From Ruegeria sp. THAF33 (GTDB taxonomy: Bacteria > Pseudomonadota > Alphaproteobacteria > Rhodobacterales > Rhodobacteraceae), in NCBI RefSeq assembly GCF_009363615.1, contig NZ_CP045384.1, positions 618,501 through 682,500 of the forward strand: a stretch of 64,000 nt of DNA, given 5' to 3'. The notes under the pieces were generated by a model. That model made no database searches. It had not been told where the DNA came from and saw nothing but the letters and a program-made list of their open reading frames with translations. The first letter of the stretch is position 1. The number at the start of each line of letters is the position of its first letter. A program made the translations under genes and the position numbers. Shown here piece by piece: positions 25,319 through 33,962 of the stretch.

Positions 25319-27123
25319 AATGCCTGTCCTATCCCGATATAGAACTGTAGCCCGTCCCCGGTGGGACCGCTGACAGGATAGGCCAGATCAAGGCGCAAGG
25401 GGCCAAACCCGCCCAGATCGTATCTTACGCCGATACCGGCGCCCGAGTGATCTTCTTGCGCGCCGCTGCCGACAAAGGAAGACGTATCGACGACACCGTA
25501 GTCATAAAACCCGACCAACGACAGGCTGTCAGTAACCTTGCCACGGATCTCGCCGGACAAGCCAATAAATGACTTGCCGCCCGCGATGCCGGTCCCGACC
25601 GGAATGCCAAGGCTTTCATAGGGTTGCCCGCGAACGGTTCCCGCACCGCCCGAGAAGAACAGAAAGTCAGGCGTGACGCCATCGGCAGGTGGGCCAATCA
25701 CGGATCCCAGCTGCGCGCGACCGGCCAAAACGATCCGCCCCCCTGTCCCCAGGCTTGTATAGGCCCGCCCATCAAAGAAAAGGCGGAGGCCGGTATCCGT
25801 ACCGGATATTCCGATAAAGGGCATGACTTGCGAGTCCAGATAGAATCCGCGTGTGGCGCTGACTTTGCTGTCGCGTTTGTCCCATTCAGACCGGAAGGGC
25901 AGGATGAAATACCTGAACTTGCGACCAGTGCCATATGCGTCGTCGGCGTCTGACAGCTGAAACCCGGCGGATGCCTCGGCATATAAGTTGTCGGAAAAAG
26001 TGCGGCGCGCACCATAGGCCAGCGAAGCCACCGTTACATTATAGTTTTCCGTGTTGCGGCGTTCCAGCAGGGCGCTCCAGAAGGTGTTGTCATCCGGGCC
26101 AAGCCGGTCAGGTTGATCCAGACGCAACCCGATCCGGCCATCAATATCCTCTGCACCGCCAATATTTCGAACCGCCACTTCGAAGCGCAGACGTTCTGCG
26201 CGCCTGAACATATTGCGATGGGTCCACGTCGCGGTCACATCAACACCATCGCGAGAGGCCAGTTCGACACCAAAGGTCAACCGACGTTTGGGCAGGTCTT
26301 CGAACGTGGCGTCGAAATCCAGTGTGCCATCGGGGTTTGGAGTCTCTCGTTCCTGCAACGAGACCACGTTGAACGTGCCGGTCCGGCGCAACCGTGTTCC
26401 CACCTTCTGGATTTTCTCAGGGGAATAGACCTCTCCACTTGGGAACCCGGCGATCTTTTCGATGGATCTGTGGCGCACATCTGAATTGCCCTTGATGAAC
26501 ATCTTGCCAAATGTCAGCCTGCGCCCGGGGTCAAGGTCGATCTGAGCATCCAGGCGGGCCTGGGCGTGGCGCGCGATGATTGTCTGACCCGCAATTCCGG
26601 CTTTTGCGTGACCCGCGTCCCTCCAACCCTGAACACCGGCCGAGGAGGCCTGTTGAATGGCACCGGTCGTCGCCAGTTTCCCGGGGGCAAAGTCTTCGGG
26701 CAGTTCCGTTCCGGGGGCCAGGGGCTTGACAGTGGCGGTGCCGAATTTGAAGCTTGGCCCGGTTTCAACGGTAATCGCAGCACGGTTTATTTGTGCAGGC
26801 ACCGTGAGAGAGCTCAGCTCGGCCGCTTCCTGTCCATCAAGCTTGATGCTGACGACCGGGCTGAAATACCCTTCGTCGTAAAGGATTTGTACAATCGTAC
26901 GGTAATCCGACAAAGCTGCCGAGAGGATTTCAAGCGGGGTGTCGAGGCCGCGTTCCTCAGCCGTGGTTACCGAGGATGTCTCCTTGAGGCGTTCAACCAG
27001 TTCTTTCGATGCGCCGGGGGCCGAAAGGGAGGTTTCCAGCGCCGCCAGTGTCGTCGGGGCCAAAGTCACAACTGTGGCCATCAGCCAGCGCCCCAGACGG
27101 CATTGCCGCTTGCTCCTTTGCAT
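25315..27123 (-). CDS. tamA: Outer-membrane assembly protein TamA (Omp85 family)
   Basis: A 602-residue Omp85-family protein: signal peptide (about 10-28), three POTRA-type domains (about 45-270, with TFGKMFIKGNSDVRHRSIEKIAGF), and a 16-stranded C-terminal barrel (about 280-602) ending IGIGQAF with terminal Phe. The barrel contains the family lid-loop hallmark GGAGTVRGQPYESLG (VRG in place of the Omp85 VRGF/Y). TamA is the outer-membrane partner of TamB. ATG 27123 is chosen because an earlier in-frame TTG has no better ribosome binding site; the choice is uncertain. The stop overlaps the tamB start. Confidence 0.95.
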   Translation of the reverse strand: MQRSKRQCRLGRWLMATVVTLAPTTLAALETSLSAPGASKELVERLKETSSVTTAEERGLDTPLEILSAALSDYRTIVQILYDEGYFSPVVSIKLDGQEAAELSSLTVPAQINRAAITVETGPSFKFGTATVKPLAPGTELPEDFAPGKLATTGAIQQASSAGVQGWRDAGHAKAGIAGQTIIARHAQARLDAQIDLDPGRRLTFGKMFIKGNSDVRHRSIEKIAGFPSGEVYSPEKIQKVGTRLRRTGTFNVVSLQERETPNPDGTLDFDATFEDLPKRRLTFGVELASRDGVDVTATWTHRNMFRRAERLRFEVAVRNIGGAEDIDGRIGLRLDQPDRLGPDDNTFWSALLERRNTENYNVTVASLAYGARRTFSDNLYAEASAGFQLSDADDAYGTGRKFRYFILPFRSEWDKRDSKVSATRGFYLDSQVMPFIGISGTDTGLRLFFDGRAYTSLGTGGRIVLAGRAQLGSVIGPPADGVTPDFLFFSGGAGTVRGQPYESLGIPVGTGIAGGKSFIGLSGEIRGKVTDSLSLVGFYDYGVVDTSSFVGSGAQEDHSGAGIGVRYDLGGFGPLRLDLAYPVSGPTGDGLQFYIGIGQAF

Positions 27124-27275
27124 GAATTGCCCCAACTGTCCCAATTCCAGTTCTCTTGTCCGTGTCGTGCACGGCCCTTTGAATTCAGGTTAGAGCATCT
27201 GAAAGCGGATGGGGAAAGGAATTATACATGAGACGAGAATTTTTTCGGCCAAATTGTGTTGAGGTTGCCGCCCGG

Positions 27276-28262
27276 CTATTCGGCTGCCATAAGGCGGGCC
27301 ACGTCCAGCATTCGCGCCGAGAAGCCCCATTCGTTGTCGTACCAACCAAAGACCCTGACCTGGTTTTCACCCACCATACGGGTCTCGGGCCCGGCAACAA
27401 CCAGCGATTCAGGGCGGGACCGCAGGTCGGACGAGACCAGCGGCAAATCAGTCCAGCCAAGCACTGGGGATGCAGCAACGGCCTGCTTCAGGGCTCGATC
27501 GAAGATCTCTGCGCTCATGCCGCGCTGCAATGTGACCACGAGGTCCACGGCTGACACACTTGCCGTTGGAACGCGGACAGCCGCGCCCGAGATACGCCCG
27601 GCCAGATGCGGAAGGACGACATCGATAAGGTGCATCGCGCTCGATGTGGTCGGAACCATCGACAGTGCCCCAGCCCGAGAACGGGCAAGGTCGCCACGCG
27701 GCGCGTCGACCATGGGTTGGCTGTTGGTATAGCAGTGGATGGTGGTCATGTGCCCCGATGCAACACCGCCGATATCGTCGATGACCTTGACCAGTGGCAC
27801 TAGCCCATTGGTGGTGCAGGATGCGTTTGACACAATCCGGGCGCTGCCCAACTGGTCTTCGTTCGCACCCAGAACGATGGTGACATCAGCAGCGGGAGAG
27901 GGGCCCGAGATCAGCACTTTTCCTGCGCCCGCAGACAAACCGCGACGTGCAACGTCCGAACTGCGGGCGATACCCGTACAATCCAGCATGACGTCAACGC
28001 CCGACAGATCAACGCGGGACAGATCATCGCTGTGGGTCATGGGAATCGAGTGCCCATCCACGATCAGCGCGGCGTCCCCTGCGGACACATCGCCGAGAAA
28101 AGGGCCAAACGTGCTGTCGTATTTGAACAGGTATGCACAGGTGTCCAGCGGCGCGATGTCATTGATCAGCACCAGCTCGATATCTGACCCTGCCGGCAGG
28201 GCCAGAACCTGCCGCAGGATCGTACGGCCAATACGGCCGAATCCGTTTACTGCGAGTTTCAT
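27276..28262 (-). CDS. gap: Glyceraldehyde-3-phosphate dehydrogenase
   Basis: A 328-residue enzyme of glycolysis/gluconeogenesis. NGFGRIGR (6-13) binds NAD, catalytic C149 lies in SNASCTTNGLVP, H176 follows in HCYTN, and VRVPTASVSAVDLV and FGWYDNEWGFSARM are conserved. Several loops differ from the common Gap type: GPSPAADVTIVLGAN replaces the SAP..D.TIV.GVN form, and SQPMVDAPRGDLARSRAG replaces DQ..LD.PH.D.RRAR. This suggests a divergent paralogue; other gap genes probably exist outside the window. ATG 28262 follows a TTG two codons earlier and is preferred. It stands alone between tamA and a small secreted protein gene. Confidence 0.93.
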   Translation of the reverse strand: MKLAVNGFGRIGRTILRQVLALPAGSDIELVLINDIAPLDTCAYLFKYDSTFGPFLGDVSAGDAALIVDGHSIPMTHSDDLSRVDLSGVDVMLDCTGIARSSDVARRGLSAGAGKVLISGPSPAADVTIVLGANEDQLGSARIVSNASCTTNGLVPLVKVIDDIGGVASGHMTTIHCYTNSQPMVDAPRGDLARSRAGALSMVPTTSSAMHLIDVVLPHLAGRISGAAVRVPTASVSAVDLVVTLQRGMSAEIFDRALKQAVAASPVLGWTDLPLVSSDLRSRPESLVVAGPETRMVGENQVRVFGWYDNEWGFSARMLDVARLMAAE

Positions 28263-28316
28263 GCGCAAGCTATGGCAGGCCGGTCGGGCGACCTCAATGC
28301 CTGATCTGACGCTGTG

Positions 28317-28640
28317 TCAGTTGCAGCTGACCTGCGAGAAAAACTGGCCCGAGATGTTCTGGTACATGCTGGCCACGATCGGTTTGCACCCGGTTGCCTG
28401 CTGAATCGCTGCAATGGCCTGAACGGTGCGCAGGCGCGGTGGCGGACCGAATGGGTTGAGGTTGTTGTTGTCACGCGTGGCGCGATAAACGACTGGTGCG
28501 TCGGAAACCTGTGTCACCGCCCAAGTGCGGCTCATGACGAACACGGATTTGGTTTCTTCCTTGGCCGAGATGGGGGATGCAAAAACGGTCGCGGATGAAG
28601 CGAGTGCTGCGACGGCCAGCAGGGCGGGGCGTAGTTTCAT
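28317..28640 (-). CDS. Small secreted protein of unknown function
   Basis: A 107-residue protein with a clear signal peptide (about 1-22, KLRPALLAVAALASSATVFA), a beta-rich region (VFVMSRTWAVTQVSDAPVVYRATRDNN), and a C-terminal part with two Cys (TGCKP and SQVSCN) that may form a disulphide. I do not recognise the family. ATG 28640 follows GGAG at about 9 bases, so the 7-codon upstream extension is ignored. It lies 54 bp after the gap start region in the same direction, and is divergent from another small secreted protein gene 326 bp away. Confidence 0.7.
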   Translation of the reverse strand: MKLRPALLAVAALASSATVFASPISAKEETKSVFVMSRTWAVTQVSDAPVVYRATRDNNNLNPFGPPPRLRTVQAIAAIQQATGCKPIVASMYQNISGQFFSQVSCN

Positions 28641-28966
28641 GGAACAATCTCCAGTGCTCAAAATCAGAATTTACTTGGATTTCAGCAAATTCCGGCCCGC
28701 CTGTGAAGCCCCAAGGTCAGAAATTTGCGACGTCACCCTGTCGGACAAGTGTTACCGGTGAGCTGTGGGCAATGGCAAATGTCGGTTGCAGCCCCTGTGC
28801 CGCCAATGCCTGAACCACCCCGGATCGCCCGCGTTGCGGGCTTGCGAACAGAAGTCCCGCAGACAGGTCTGTCCGGGGTGTTTTGAAGGTTCGCGTCAGG
28901 GGCTTGGCCCTGCCGGGTTAGGGGTATAACCTTGACCACAAATGATTTCAGCTCTGCGAGGCCGCC
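28641..28966. other. 326-bp divergent intergenic region with nested hairpins
   Basis: It separates two divergent secreted-protein genes. An outer 9-bp stem CACCCCGGA (28816-28824) / TCCGGGGTG (28872-28880) encloses two perfect hairpins, GCCCGC-GTT-GCGGGC (28827-28841) and CAGAC-AG-GTCTG (28860-28871), and is followed by TTTT on plus. The minus strand of 28721-28920 also carries a 66-codon open frame with plausible codon use but no good start, possibly a gene remnant. Confidence 0.45.
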
Positions 28967-29323
28967 ATGAATGCCCTATTTTTTACCGCTATCGCCGCAT
29001 GCGGCATTTTATTGATGAGCACTGTGGTCGAGGCCAAGCCCCTTTCTCGAATCATAGCCGAGATGGGATTGTCTCCGGCAGATTTCGAAGTGGTCAACGC
29101 AGCCTCGAACGCGCTTTTGACCAGCGGTACGCCTTCCGTGGGCCAGGAACGGTCATGGAAGAATGACGACACGGGTTCCAAAGGGACAATCCGGGTGCGA
29201 TCGGTACAGGGAAATTGCGTTGGTCTTCAGCATGTGATTCAGCCGGAAGGCGGTGATCAGAGCAGGGAAATCCGAACCCGCCGCTGCAATGACGGCAACG
29301 GCAATTGGATCCTTACGCCCTGA
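28967..29323 (+). CDS. Small secreted protein, 17-kDa-surface-antigen-like C-terminal domain
   Basis: A 118-residue protein with a signal peptide (about 1-23, ending VVEA). The C-terminal half (SWKNDDTGSKGTIRVRS, then NCVGLQH, then REIRTRRCNDGNGNWILTP) has the spacing of the RT0821/17-kDa surface-antigen-type domain: W.N..TG..G.., one Cys, then a Cys followed by a G.W motif. The match is by eye. It would act in the periplasm or at the surface; function is unknown. ATG follows GAGG five bases upstream. It ends 16 bp before the stop of the convergent hydroxyacid dehydrogenase gene. Confidence 0.75.
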   Translation: MNALFFTAIAACGILLMSTVVEAKPLSRIIAEMGLSPADFEVVNAASNALLTSGTPSVGQERSWKNDDTGSKGTIRVRSVQGNCVGLQHVIQPEGGDQSREIRTRRCNDGNGNWILTP

Positions 29324-29338
29324 TCATCAGCTCGGAAT

Positions 29339-30274
29339 TCAGTAGCCCTGATCACGATTGACTTCATGCAGCAAGGCCGCGCCGGAACTGAGGCGTCGGA
29401 AGTTTTCAGCCACATCCGACAAGGCGTCGCCCAGATGCCAGCCTGAAACATGTGGAGTGATTGTCACGCCGGGGTGGCGCCATAGCGGGCTGTCTTGTGG
29501 CAAAGGTTCCCGCGAGGTGACGTCCAACACGGCATGCCCCGGAACCCCTGCATCCAGTGCCGCGATGAGGGCGTCCTCATCAATCAGATTTCCGCGCCCC
29601 GCGTTCAGCAACTGACTACCGGGTTTCATCGCCGCCAGCATCCGGGCATCAAACAGGCCAGCGGTCTGAGGGGTCGAAGGCAGGATTGCGCAAACGTGGT
29701 CACATTGGCCAAGAAGCCCGGTCAACGCGTCCTGCCCATGGATGCAAGTTACGCCGTCAATGGCTTTTGGCGTACGGCTCCAGCCCATCACCTGAAAGCC
29801 CACGGCGTGCAGCATCCGCGCGGTGCGGGCGCCGATGTGGCCAAGACCTAGAACACCGACCACGGTGTCCGGCGTAAAAACCGGTGCGCGCGGGGACCAC
29901 TCGGCGCGGGTTTGGGCCGCTTCGTGAAACGCCATGTGTCGCTGAGCGCGCAGGATATAGGCCAGAAACCACTCGGCAATGCCCTGTGCCGGTGCGTCAG
30001 GCTTCAGGCGGGCGATGCGAACGTGACCGGGCAGACCGGGATGGCTGACAATGGTCTCTACCCCTGCGCCCAGCTTTTGAACCAGTTTCAGGTTCGGCAG
30101 TCGCGTCGGGTGGTCACGTTGCATGTCAACCACGGCCAGCATCGTTATGTCATCCGGATTGCCCAGCGTTTCGGCGGTGCGGATATCCGCATCCGGTAAC
30201 ACGGCCTGTAAACTGCGGGCAATTTCGTCATCACTTATCCAGTTGGACAGCCCGGTTTCGATCAACAACGCCAT
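29339..30274 (-). CDS. D-2-hydroxyacid dehydrogenase (GhrA-like glyoxylate/hydroxypyruvate reductase)
   Basis: A 311-residue NAD(P)-dependent oxidoreductase. The Rossmann motif is GVLGLGHIGARTA (mid-protein), and the catalytic Arg, Glu and His fall in NAGRGNLIDEDAL, DVTSREPLPQDSPLW and TPHVSGWH. The short N-terminal substrate domain and W-H near the active site resemble GhrA-type reductases, which reduce glyoxylate or hydroxypyruvate; the exact substrate is not set by sequence. ATG 30274 follows AGGAG six bases upstream, better than the earlier in-frame starts. The gene is divergent from the thioesterase gene. Confidence 0.88.
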   Translation of the reverse strand: MALLIETGLSNWISDDEIARSLQAVLPDADIRTAETLGNPDDITMLAVVDMQRDHPTRLPNLKLVQKLGAGVETIVSHPGLPGHVRIARLKPDAPAQGIAEWFLAYILRAQRHMAFHEAAQTRAEWSPRAPVFTPDTVVGVLGLGHIGARTARMLHAVGFQVMGWSRTPKAIDGVTCIHGQDALTGLLGQCDHVCAILPSTPQTAGLFDARMLAAMKPGSQLLNAGRGNLIDEDALIAALDAGVPGHAVLDVTSREPLPQDSPLWRHPGVTITPHVSGWHLGDALSDVAENFRRLSSGAALLHEVNRDQGY

Positions 30275-30639
30275 GTGCGGCTCCTGCATATGTTTGATGT
30301 GGTGACGTCCCGTCACTGCGGTGGACAGGGCCCGGGCAGTTAAGCCATCCTTGCGGCAAAAGTATAGCCCGGACCCGGTGCTTCAGAGGGACATTTCCGA
30401 AAACATGACATTCAGCCTGGCCGTGCAAATTCATGATCATCTGCAAGACGTTGCTGATATGACCGGGGCCGAGGTCATTCGGATGGATGACGCATGTTTC
30501 CCTGGCGGTGATGGCGAAACTGATCGCAAGGCCGGCGTGTCAAACAAATTCGCCCCCAAAGTCGGAACGGGGAAAGTGTTTGAACGCCTGGGTTCAGACA
30601 AACGGAAACGATTTGCGCAAGAACAGACCTGAGGATCAC
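30275..30639. other. 365-bp intergenic region, no gene recognised
   Basis: It lies between the divergent hydroxyacid dehydrogenase and thioesterase genes. A 103-codon open frame on plus (30321-30632) has no recognisable features or convincing ribosome binding site and is not called. The region presumably holds the two promoters; none could be placed with confidence. Confidence 0.45.
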
Positions 30640-31446
30640 ATGGCCGAAGCGCTCGACTTTACCAACACGACCTATTTTCATCAGCGCGAGGACGGGGCGT
30701 TTGTTGGCAACGATGCCGCGCGCGGGCCTTGGTCTGCCGCACATTGCCACGCGGGGCCGGTCAGCGGCTTGATCGTTCGGGCCGCAGAAACCGAAATCGG
30801 CCCCGAGAAGATGCTGACCCGAATGACTGTCGATTTGCTGAGGCCGCTCCCGCTGGCCGGGCTTCGCGTTGCGGCAGAGACCACGCGCCACACAAAGACA
30901 CTCGGGACTACGCGGGTCACGGTGCACGATCTCGACGATACGTTGTGCGCCACGGCAACAACCATGCACCTGTTGCGGCGCGATCTGGGGCAGGTGCCGA
31001 ATGTCGAGATGGATGCGCCGAAAATAGAGAACGTTGTCGATGGCCCTTTTCCGATAGGTGAAATTCGCCACGACCTGCCAGGCTTTGCCCATTACAGCGA
31101 TATTCGCTATCCCGCAGGGGGAAAACAGGGGGCCGGACCCAAAACGATTTGGATGCGTACTCCGCAGCTTTTGCAAGGCGAGGATCAATCGCCCATACAG
31201 GCCCTGTGCCCGTTGGCCGATTGCGGAAACGGTATCTCATGGAATGCGCCGACCACGGAAATGGGGTTCATGAATACGGACCTGACTGTGCATATCCACC
31301 GTGAACCGGTTTCGGATTGGCTGGCCTCAACATCGATTTCGCATTGGCAGCCTTCCGGCATCGGCATGTCTCAGTCCGTCCTCTTTGATACACAAGGTCC
31401 GGTGGGCACAGCGCTGCAAACACTGGTTCTGTTTCCGCCGACCTGA
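30640..31446 (+). CDS. Acyl-CoA thioesterase-like protein (TesB-like, double hotdog)
   Basis: A 268-residue protein with two hotdog-type halves, as in the 4HBT_3/TesB-like thioesterase families. The N-terminal half has ARGPWSAAHCHAGPVSGLIVRAAE and LTRMTVDLLRPLPLAGL, a pattern typical of these enzymes; the C-terminal half has TDLTVHIHREPVSDWLASTSISHW then GIGMSQSVLFDTQGPVG, also diagnostic. It probably hydrolyses an acyl-CoA; chain length is unknown. ATG 30640 follows GAGG at five bases and removes a 51-codon upstream extension. It is alone in its transcript as far as can be seen. Confidence 0.85.
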   Translation: MAEALDFTNTTYFHQREDGAFVGNDAARGPWSAAHCHAGPVSGLIVRAAETEIGPEKMLTRMTVDLLRPLPLAGLRVAAETTRHTKTLGTTRVTVHDLDDTLCATATTMHLLRRDLGQVPNVEMDAPKIENVVDGPFPIGEIRHDLPGFAHYSDIRYPAGGKQGAGPKTIWMRTPQLLQGEDQSPIQALCPLADCGNGISWNAPTTEMGFMNTDLTVHIHREPVSDWLASTSISHWQPSGIGMSQSVLFDTQGPVGTALQTLVLFPPT

Positions 31447-31518
31447 TGGTGGGCCGGATTTCGCATCGGGAGTGAAAATGTCGTTGCCGCCACGCGGAGG
31501 GAGACCTATCTTGCGCCT

Positions 31519-32166
31519 ATGCGTTACCTTATAACCACTATGATCCTTTGTTTGCCGATGCAGGCCAACGCCCACCCGCATGTCTTCATTGATACCGGGC
31601 TGGAGTTCATCGTGGATGACGCTGGTCAACTGACCCATGTTCGCGTGACCTGGGCGTATGACGAATTCTACTCGTTGCTGGTTCTGGAAGACATGAAGCT
31701 GGATCAGGATGCTGACGGCGTTCTGACGGAAAGCGAAGAACGGTTCCTGACCGGGTTCGATACGCAGTGGGTGGAAGGATATAACGGCGATCTTGTCGTT
31801 ACCGCAGACGGAAACCACGTCGCGCTGTCGGGCCCGATGGAGGCGCAGGCGACAGTTGAAGACGGGCGCGTTGTCACCACGCATCTCAGGGCGGTGGAGG
31901 CCGGTTCCGTCGCGGCCGCGGCGCTGTCTGCGAAAGCGTTTGATGAGACGTTTTATACCGCCTACGAGGTGACGCGGCCCGTGACCGTGACGGGCCCCGC
32001 CGCGTGCCAGATTGACCGGTTTGACCCGGATATCGACGGCGAACTGGCCCAGATGCAGGCCTTTCTGCTGACCCTGGACGCCGACTATGACCTTGAGGAA
32101 AATGACATCCCTCTGGTCGGTGAACGTTTTGCGACCGAGATCCGCGTTTCATGTCCCGCTACCTGA
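31519..32166 (+). CDS. DUF1007 periplasmic protein, metal-transport associated
   Basis: A 215-residue protein with a signal peptide ending ANA (about residue 18), so the mature protein begins HPHVFI, the characteristic start of DUF1007. The acidic segment MKLDQDADGVLTESEE resembles a calcium-loop-like stretch. DUF1007 genes are commonly paired with NicO nickel/cobalt transporters, as here, and may handle metal in the periplasm; the mechanism is unknown. It overlaps the next gene by 16 bp. The ribosome binding site is weak: GGAGG lies about 17 bases upstream of the ATG. Confidence 0.9.
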   Translation: MRYLITTMILCLPMQANAHPHVFIDTGLEFIVDDAGQLTHVRVTWAYDEFYSLLVLEDMKLDQDADGVLTESEERFLTGFDTQWVEGYNGDLVVTADGNHVALSGPMEAQATVEDGRVVTTHLRAVEAGSVAAAALSAKAFDETFYTAYEVTRPVTVTGPAACQIDRFDPDIDGELAQMQAFLLTLDADYDLEENDIPLVGERFATEIRVSCPAT

Positions 32167-33086
32167 TCCTGCCTGTCGGCCTGGCGATTGTACTGCTGCT
32201 CTGGTTTTGGGGCAGCGGAGGCTTTGACAGTCTTGCGGCCTGGGCTGCGGGGGAGCAACGAGAATTCCAGAACCAGATCGCCCGATCCTTGCGTGCCGCG
32301 CGCGCCGAGCAACCCGAGGCGGTGGCAACGCTGTTGACAGTCTGTTTCGCCTACGGGTTCTTTCATGCCATCGGCCCCGGCCACGGAAAGGTCCTGATCG
32401 GGGGTTACGGTTTGGGTCGTCGCGTCGCCTTCTGGCGGTTGTCGGCGATCAGTGTATTGTCCAGCCTGGGGCAGGCGGTGACGGCCGTCGTCTTGGTCTA
32501 TGCCGGGGTGTTGGTGTTCCAGATGTCCCGTGAAAGCCTTGTTGGAACGACGGAACAGGTCATGGCTCCGATAAGCTACGGAGCGATCGCACTTATCGGT
32601 CTTTGGCTGGTGGTCCGGTCCTTGCGCAGTTTTGCAAAGAGACGGAATACCACGTCGCCCCATGAGCACCATCATCATGAAAACGATCACTCGCATCACC
32701 CTCACCACGATGGAGAAGTCTGTTCAGATTGCGGCCACCGCCATGGCCCGACTGCGCAAGAAGTTGCAAATGTGGGTTCACTGCGCGAGGCCCTGATCCT
32801 GATTGCGGGCATCGCGGCGCGACCGTGCACGGGGGCTTTGTTCGTGCTGATCCTGACGTGGCAGATGGGCATCGCGATGGTCGGTATCGCCGGGGCTTTT
32901 GCCATGGCATTGGGCACGGCGTTGGTGACGACATTGGTGGGATGGACGTCCTTTGGCCTTCGCGGAGGTCTGCTGGCCTCAGCCTCAGCCACTCGGTTCG
33001 CATCGGTGCTGGCCCCAACCATCGAACTGGTGGCCGGGCTGATCATTGCCGTGATCGCAAGTGGTTTGCTGCTGCGTGCGATTTAG
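32151..33086 (+). CDS. NicO/RcnA-family nickel/cobalt transporter
   Basis: A 311-residue inner-membrane protein with about six membrane segments. The family motif HAIGPGHGK (72-80) is intact. A cytoplasmic loop at 171-198 is a metal-binding His-rich stretch (HEHHHHENDHSHHPHHDGE, then CSDCGHRHG) with two Cys. The RPCTGAL motif (224-230) opens the next segment. RcnA-type members export Ni/Co; others import. The direction here is inferred only from the His-rich loop, typical of exporters. The start overlaps the DUF1007 gene by 16 bp, so the two are coupled. The stop is 1 bp from the truA stop. Confidence 0.9.
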   Translation: MSRYLILPVGLAIVLLLWFWGSGGFDSLAAWAAGEQREFQNQIARSLRAARAEQPEAVATLLTVCFAYGFFHAIGPGHGKVLIGGYGLGRRVAFWRLSAISVLSSLGQAVTAVVLVYAGVLVFQMSRESLVGTTEQVMAPISYGAIALIGLWLVVRSLRSFAKRRNTTSPHEHHHHENDHSHHPHHDGEVCSDCGHRHGPTAQEVANVGSLREALILIAGIAARPCTGALFVLILTWQMGIAMVGIAGAFAMALGTALVTTLVGWTSFGLRGGLLASASATRFASVLAPTIELVAGLIIAVIASGLLLRAI

Positions 33087-33087
33087 G

Positions 33088-33855
33088 TCAGTCGAACACC
33101 GGTTCCGGATACCCGACCCGCGCCAGATACAGCCCCTGCGGCGGGCATACTGGCCCGCAGGCCGCACGGTCGGCAGCTTCCAGCGCCTCGCGCACCTCTT
33201 CCGGGGTCCACGCTCCGGCGCCCACGCGTTCCAGCGTTCCGACGAAACTGCGCACCTGATTGTGCAGAAATGACCGAGCCCTTACGTGGAAATGAACTTC
33301 GGGGCCGGAAAAGCCCTGAACCTGTTCAACCCGCAACTCATCCAGAGTTTTGACCGGGCTCGCCGCCTGGCAAATCGACGACCTGAAGGTCGTGAAATCA
33401 TGGCGACCCAGCAGCATGTTCGCCCCTTCCTGCATGGCCTCGACATCCAGCGGATGGTTGATCTGCCAAACCTGCCCTTTGTCATGGGTTGCAGGCGCGC
33501 GTCGCATCAGGATGCGGAACAGGTATTGCCGTTCGACCGCCGAAAACCGCGCGTGCCAATCGTCGGTCACGCGCGCGGCGTCCACGATCGCCACCGGCTG
33601 CGGTTTGAGGTGATAGTTCAGCGCCTCGGACAGGCGGAACGGGTCCCAGTCCTTGGCCATGTCGCAATGGGCGACCTGACCCAACGCGTGAACGCCGGCG
33701 TCGGTGCGCCCTGCGGCCGCAATCGTATGCGCACCCGGCTGGATACGGGACAGGGCCTGTTCGATTGCGCCCTGCACGGACGGCTGATCCTTTTGCCGCT
33801 GCCATCCGGCAAACGGTTCCCCCTGGTATTCGACTTTCAACGCGTATCTGGGCAT
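33088..33855 (-). CDS. truA: tRNA pseudouridine synthase A
   Basis: A 255-residue enzyme making pseudouridine at positions 38-40 of tRNA anticodon stems. The catalytic Asp is D52 in [49 protein letters not shown] and [18 protein letters not shown] are conserved. Length matches the family. It is convergent with the NicO gene, leaving only 1 bp between the stops, so transcripts from the two strands must overlap or end within the genes. Confidence 0.97.
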   Translation of the reverse strand: MPRYALKVEYQGEPFAGWQRQKDQPSVQGAIEQALSRIQPGAHTIAAAGRTDAGVHALGQVAHCDMAKDWDPFRLSEALNYHLKPQPVAIVDAARVTDDWHARFSAVERQYLFRILMRRAPATHDKGQVWQINHPLDVEAMQEGANMLLGRHDFTTFRSSICQAASPVKTLDELRVEQVQGFSGPEVHFHVRARSFLHNQVRSFVGTLERVGAGAWTPEEVREALEAADRAACGPVCPPQGLYLARVGYPEPVFD

Positions 33856-33962
33856 GTGCCGCTGGTACAGCGCGGCGCGGGAACGGGCAAGGGGGCGAAA
33901 GCGCTGGTATGTGCGGTACCCTCTACCTATCTTGGGTGAAACGATAATTGCGGGGCGACGGA

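Noticed and set aside
28816..28880. Possible tRNA-like fold
   Set aside because: The outer stem and two hairpins lack the T-loop consensus and an anticodon arm, so it is not a tRNA.
30321..30632. 103-codon plus-strand frame before the thioesterase gene
   Set aside because: No ribosome binding site, no recognisable pattern, and it overlaps the expected promoter region.
31447..31518. Metal riboswitch before the DUF1007-NicO pair
   Set aside because: The gap is only 72 bp and shows no NiCo-type or cobalamin-type conserved motif.
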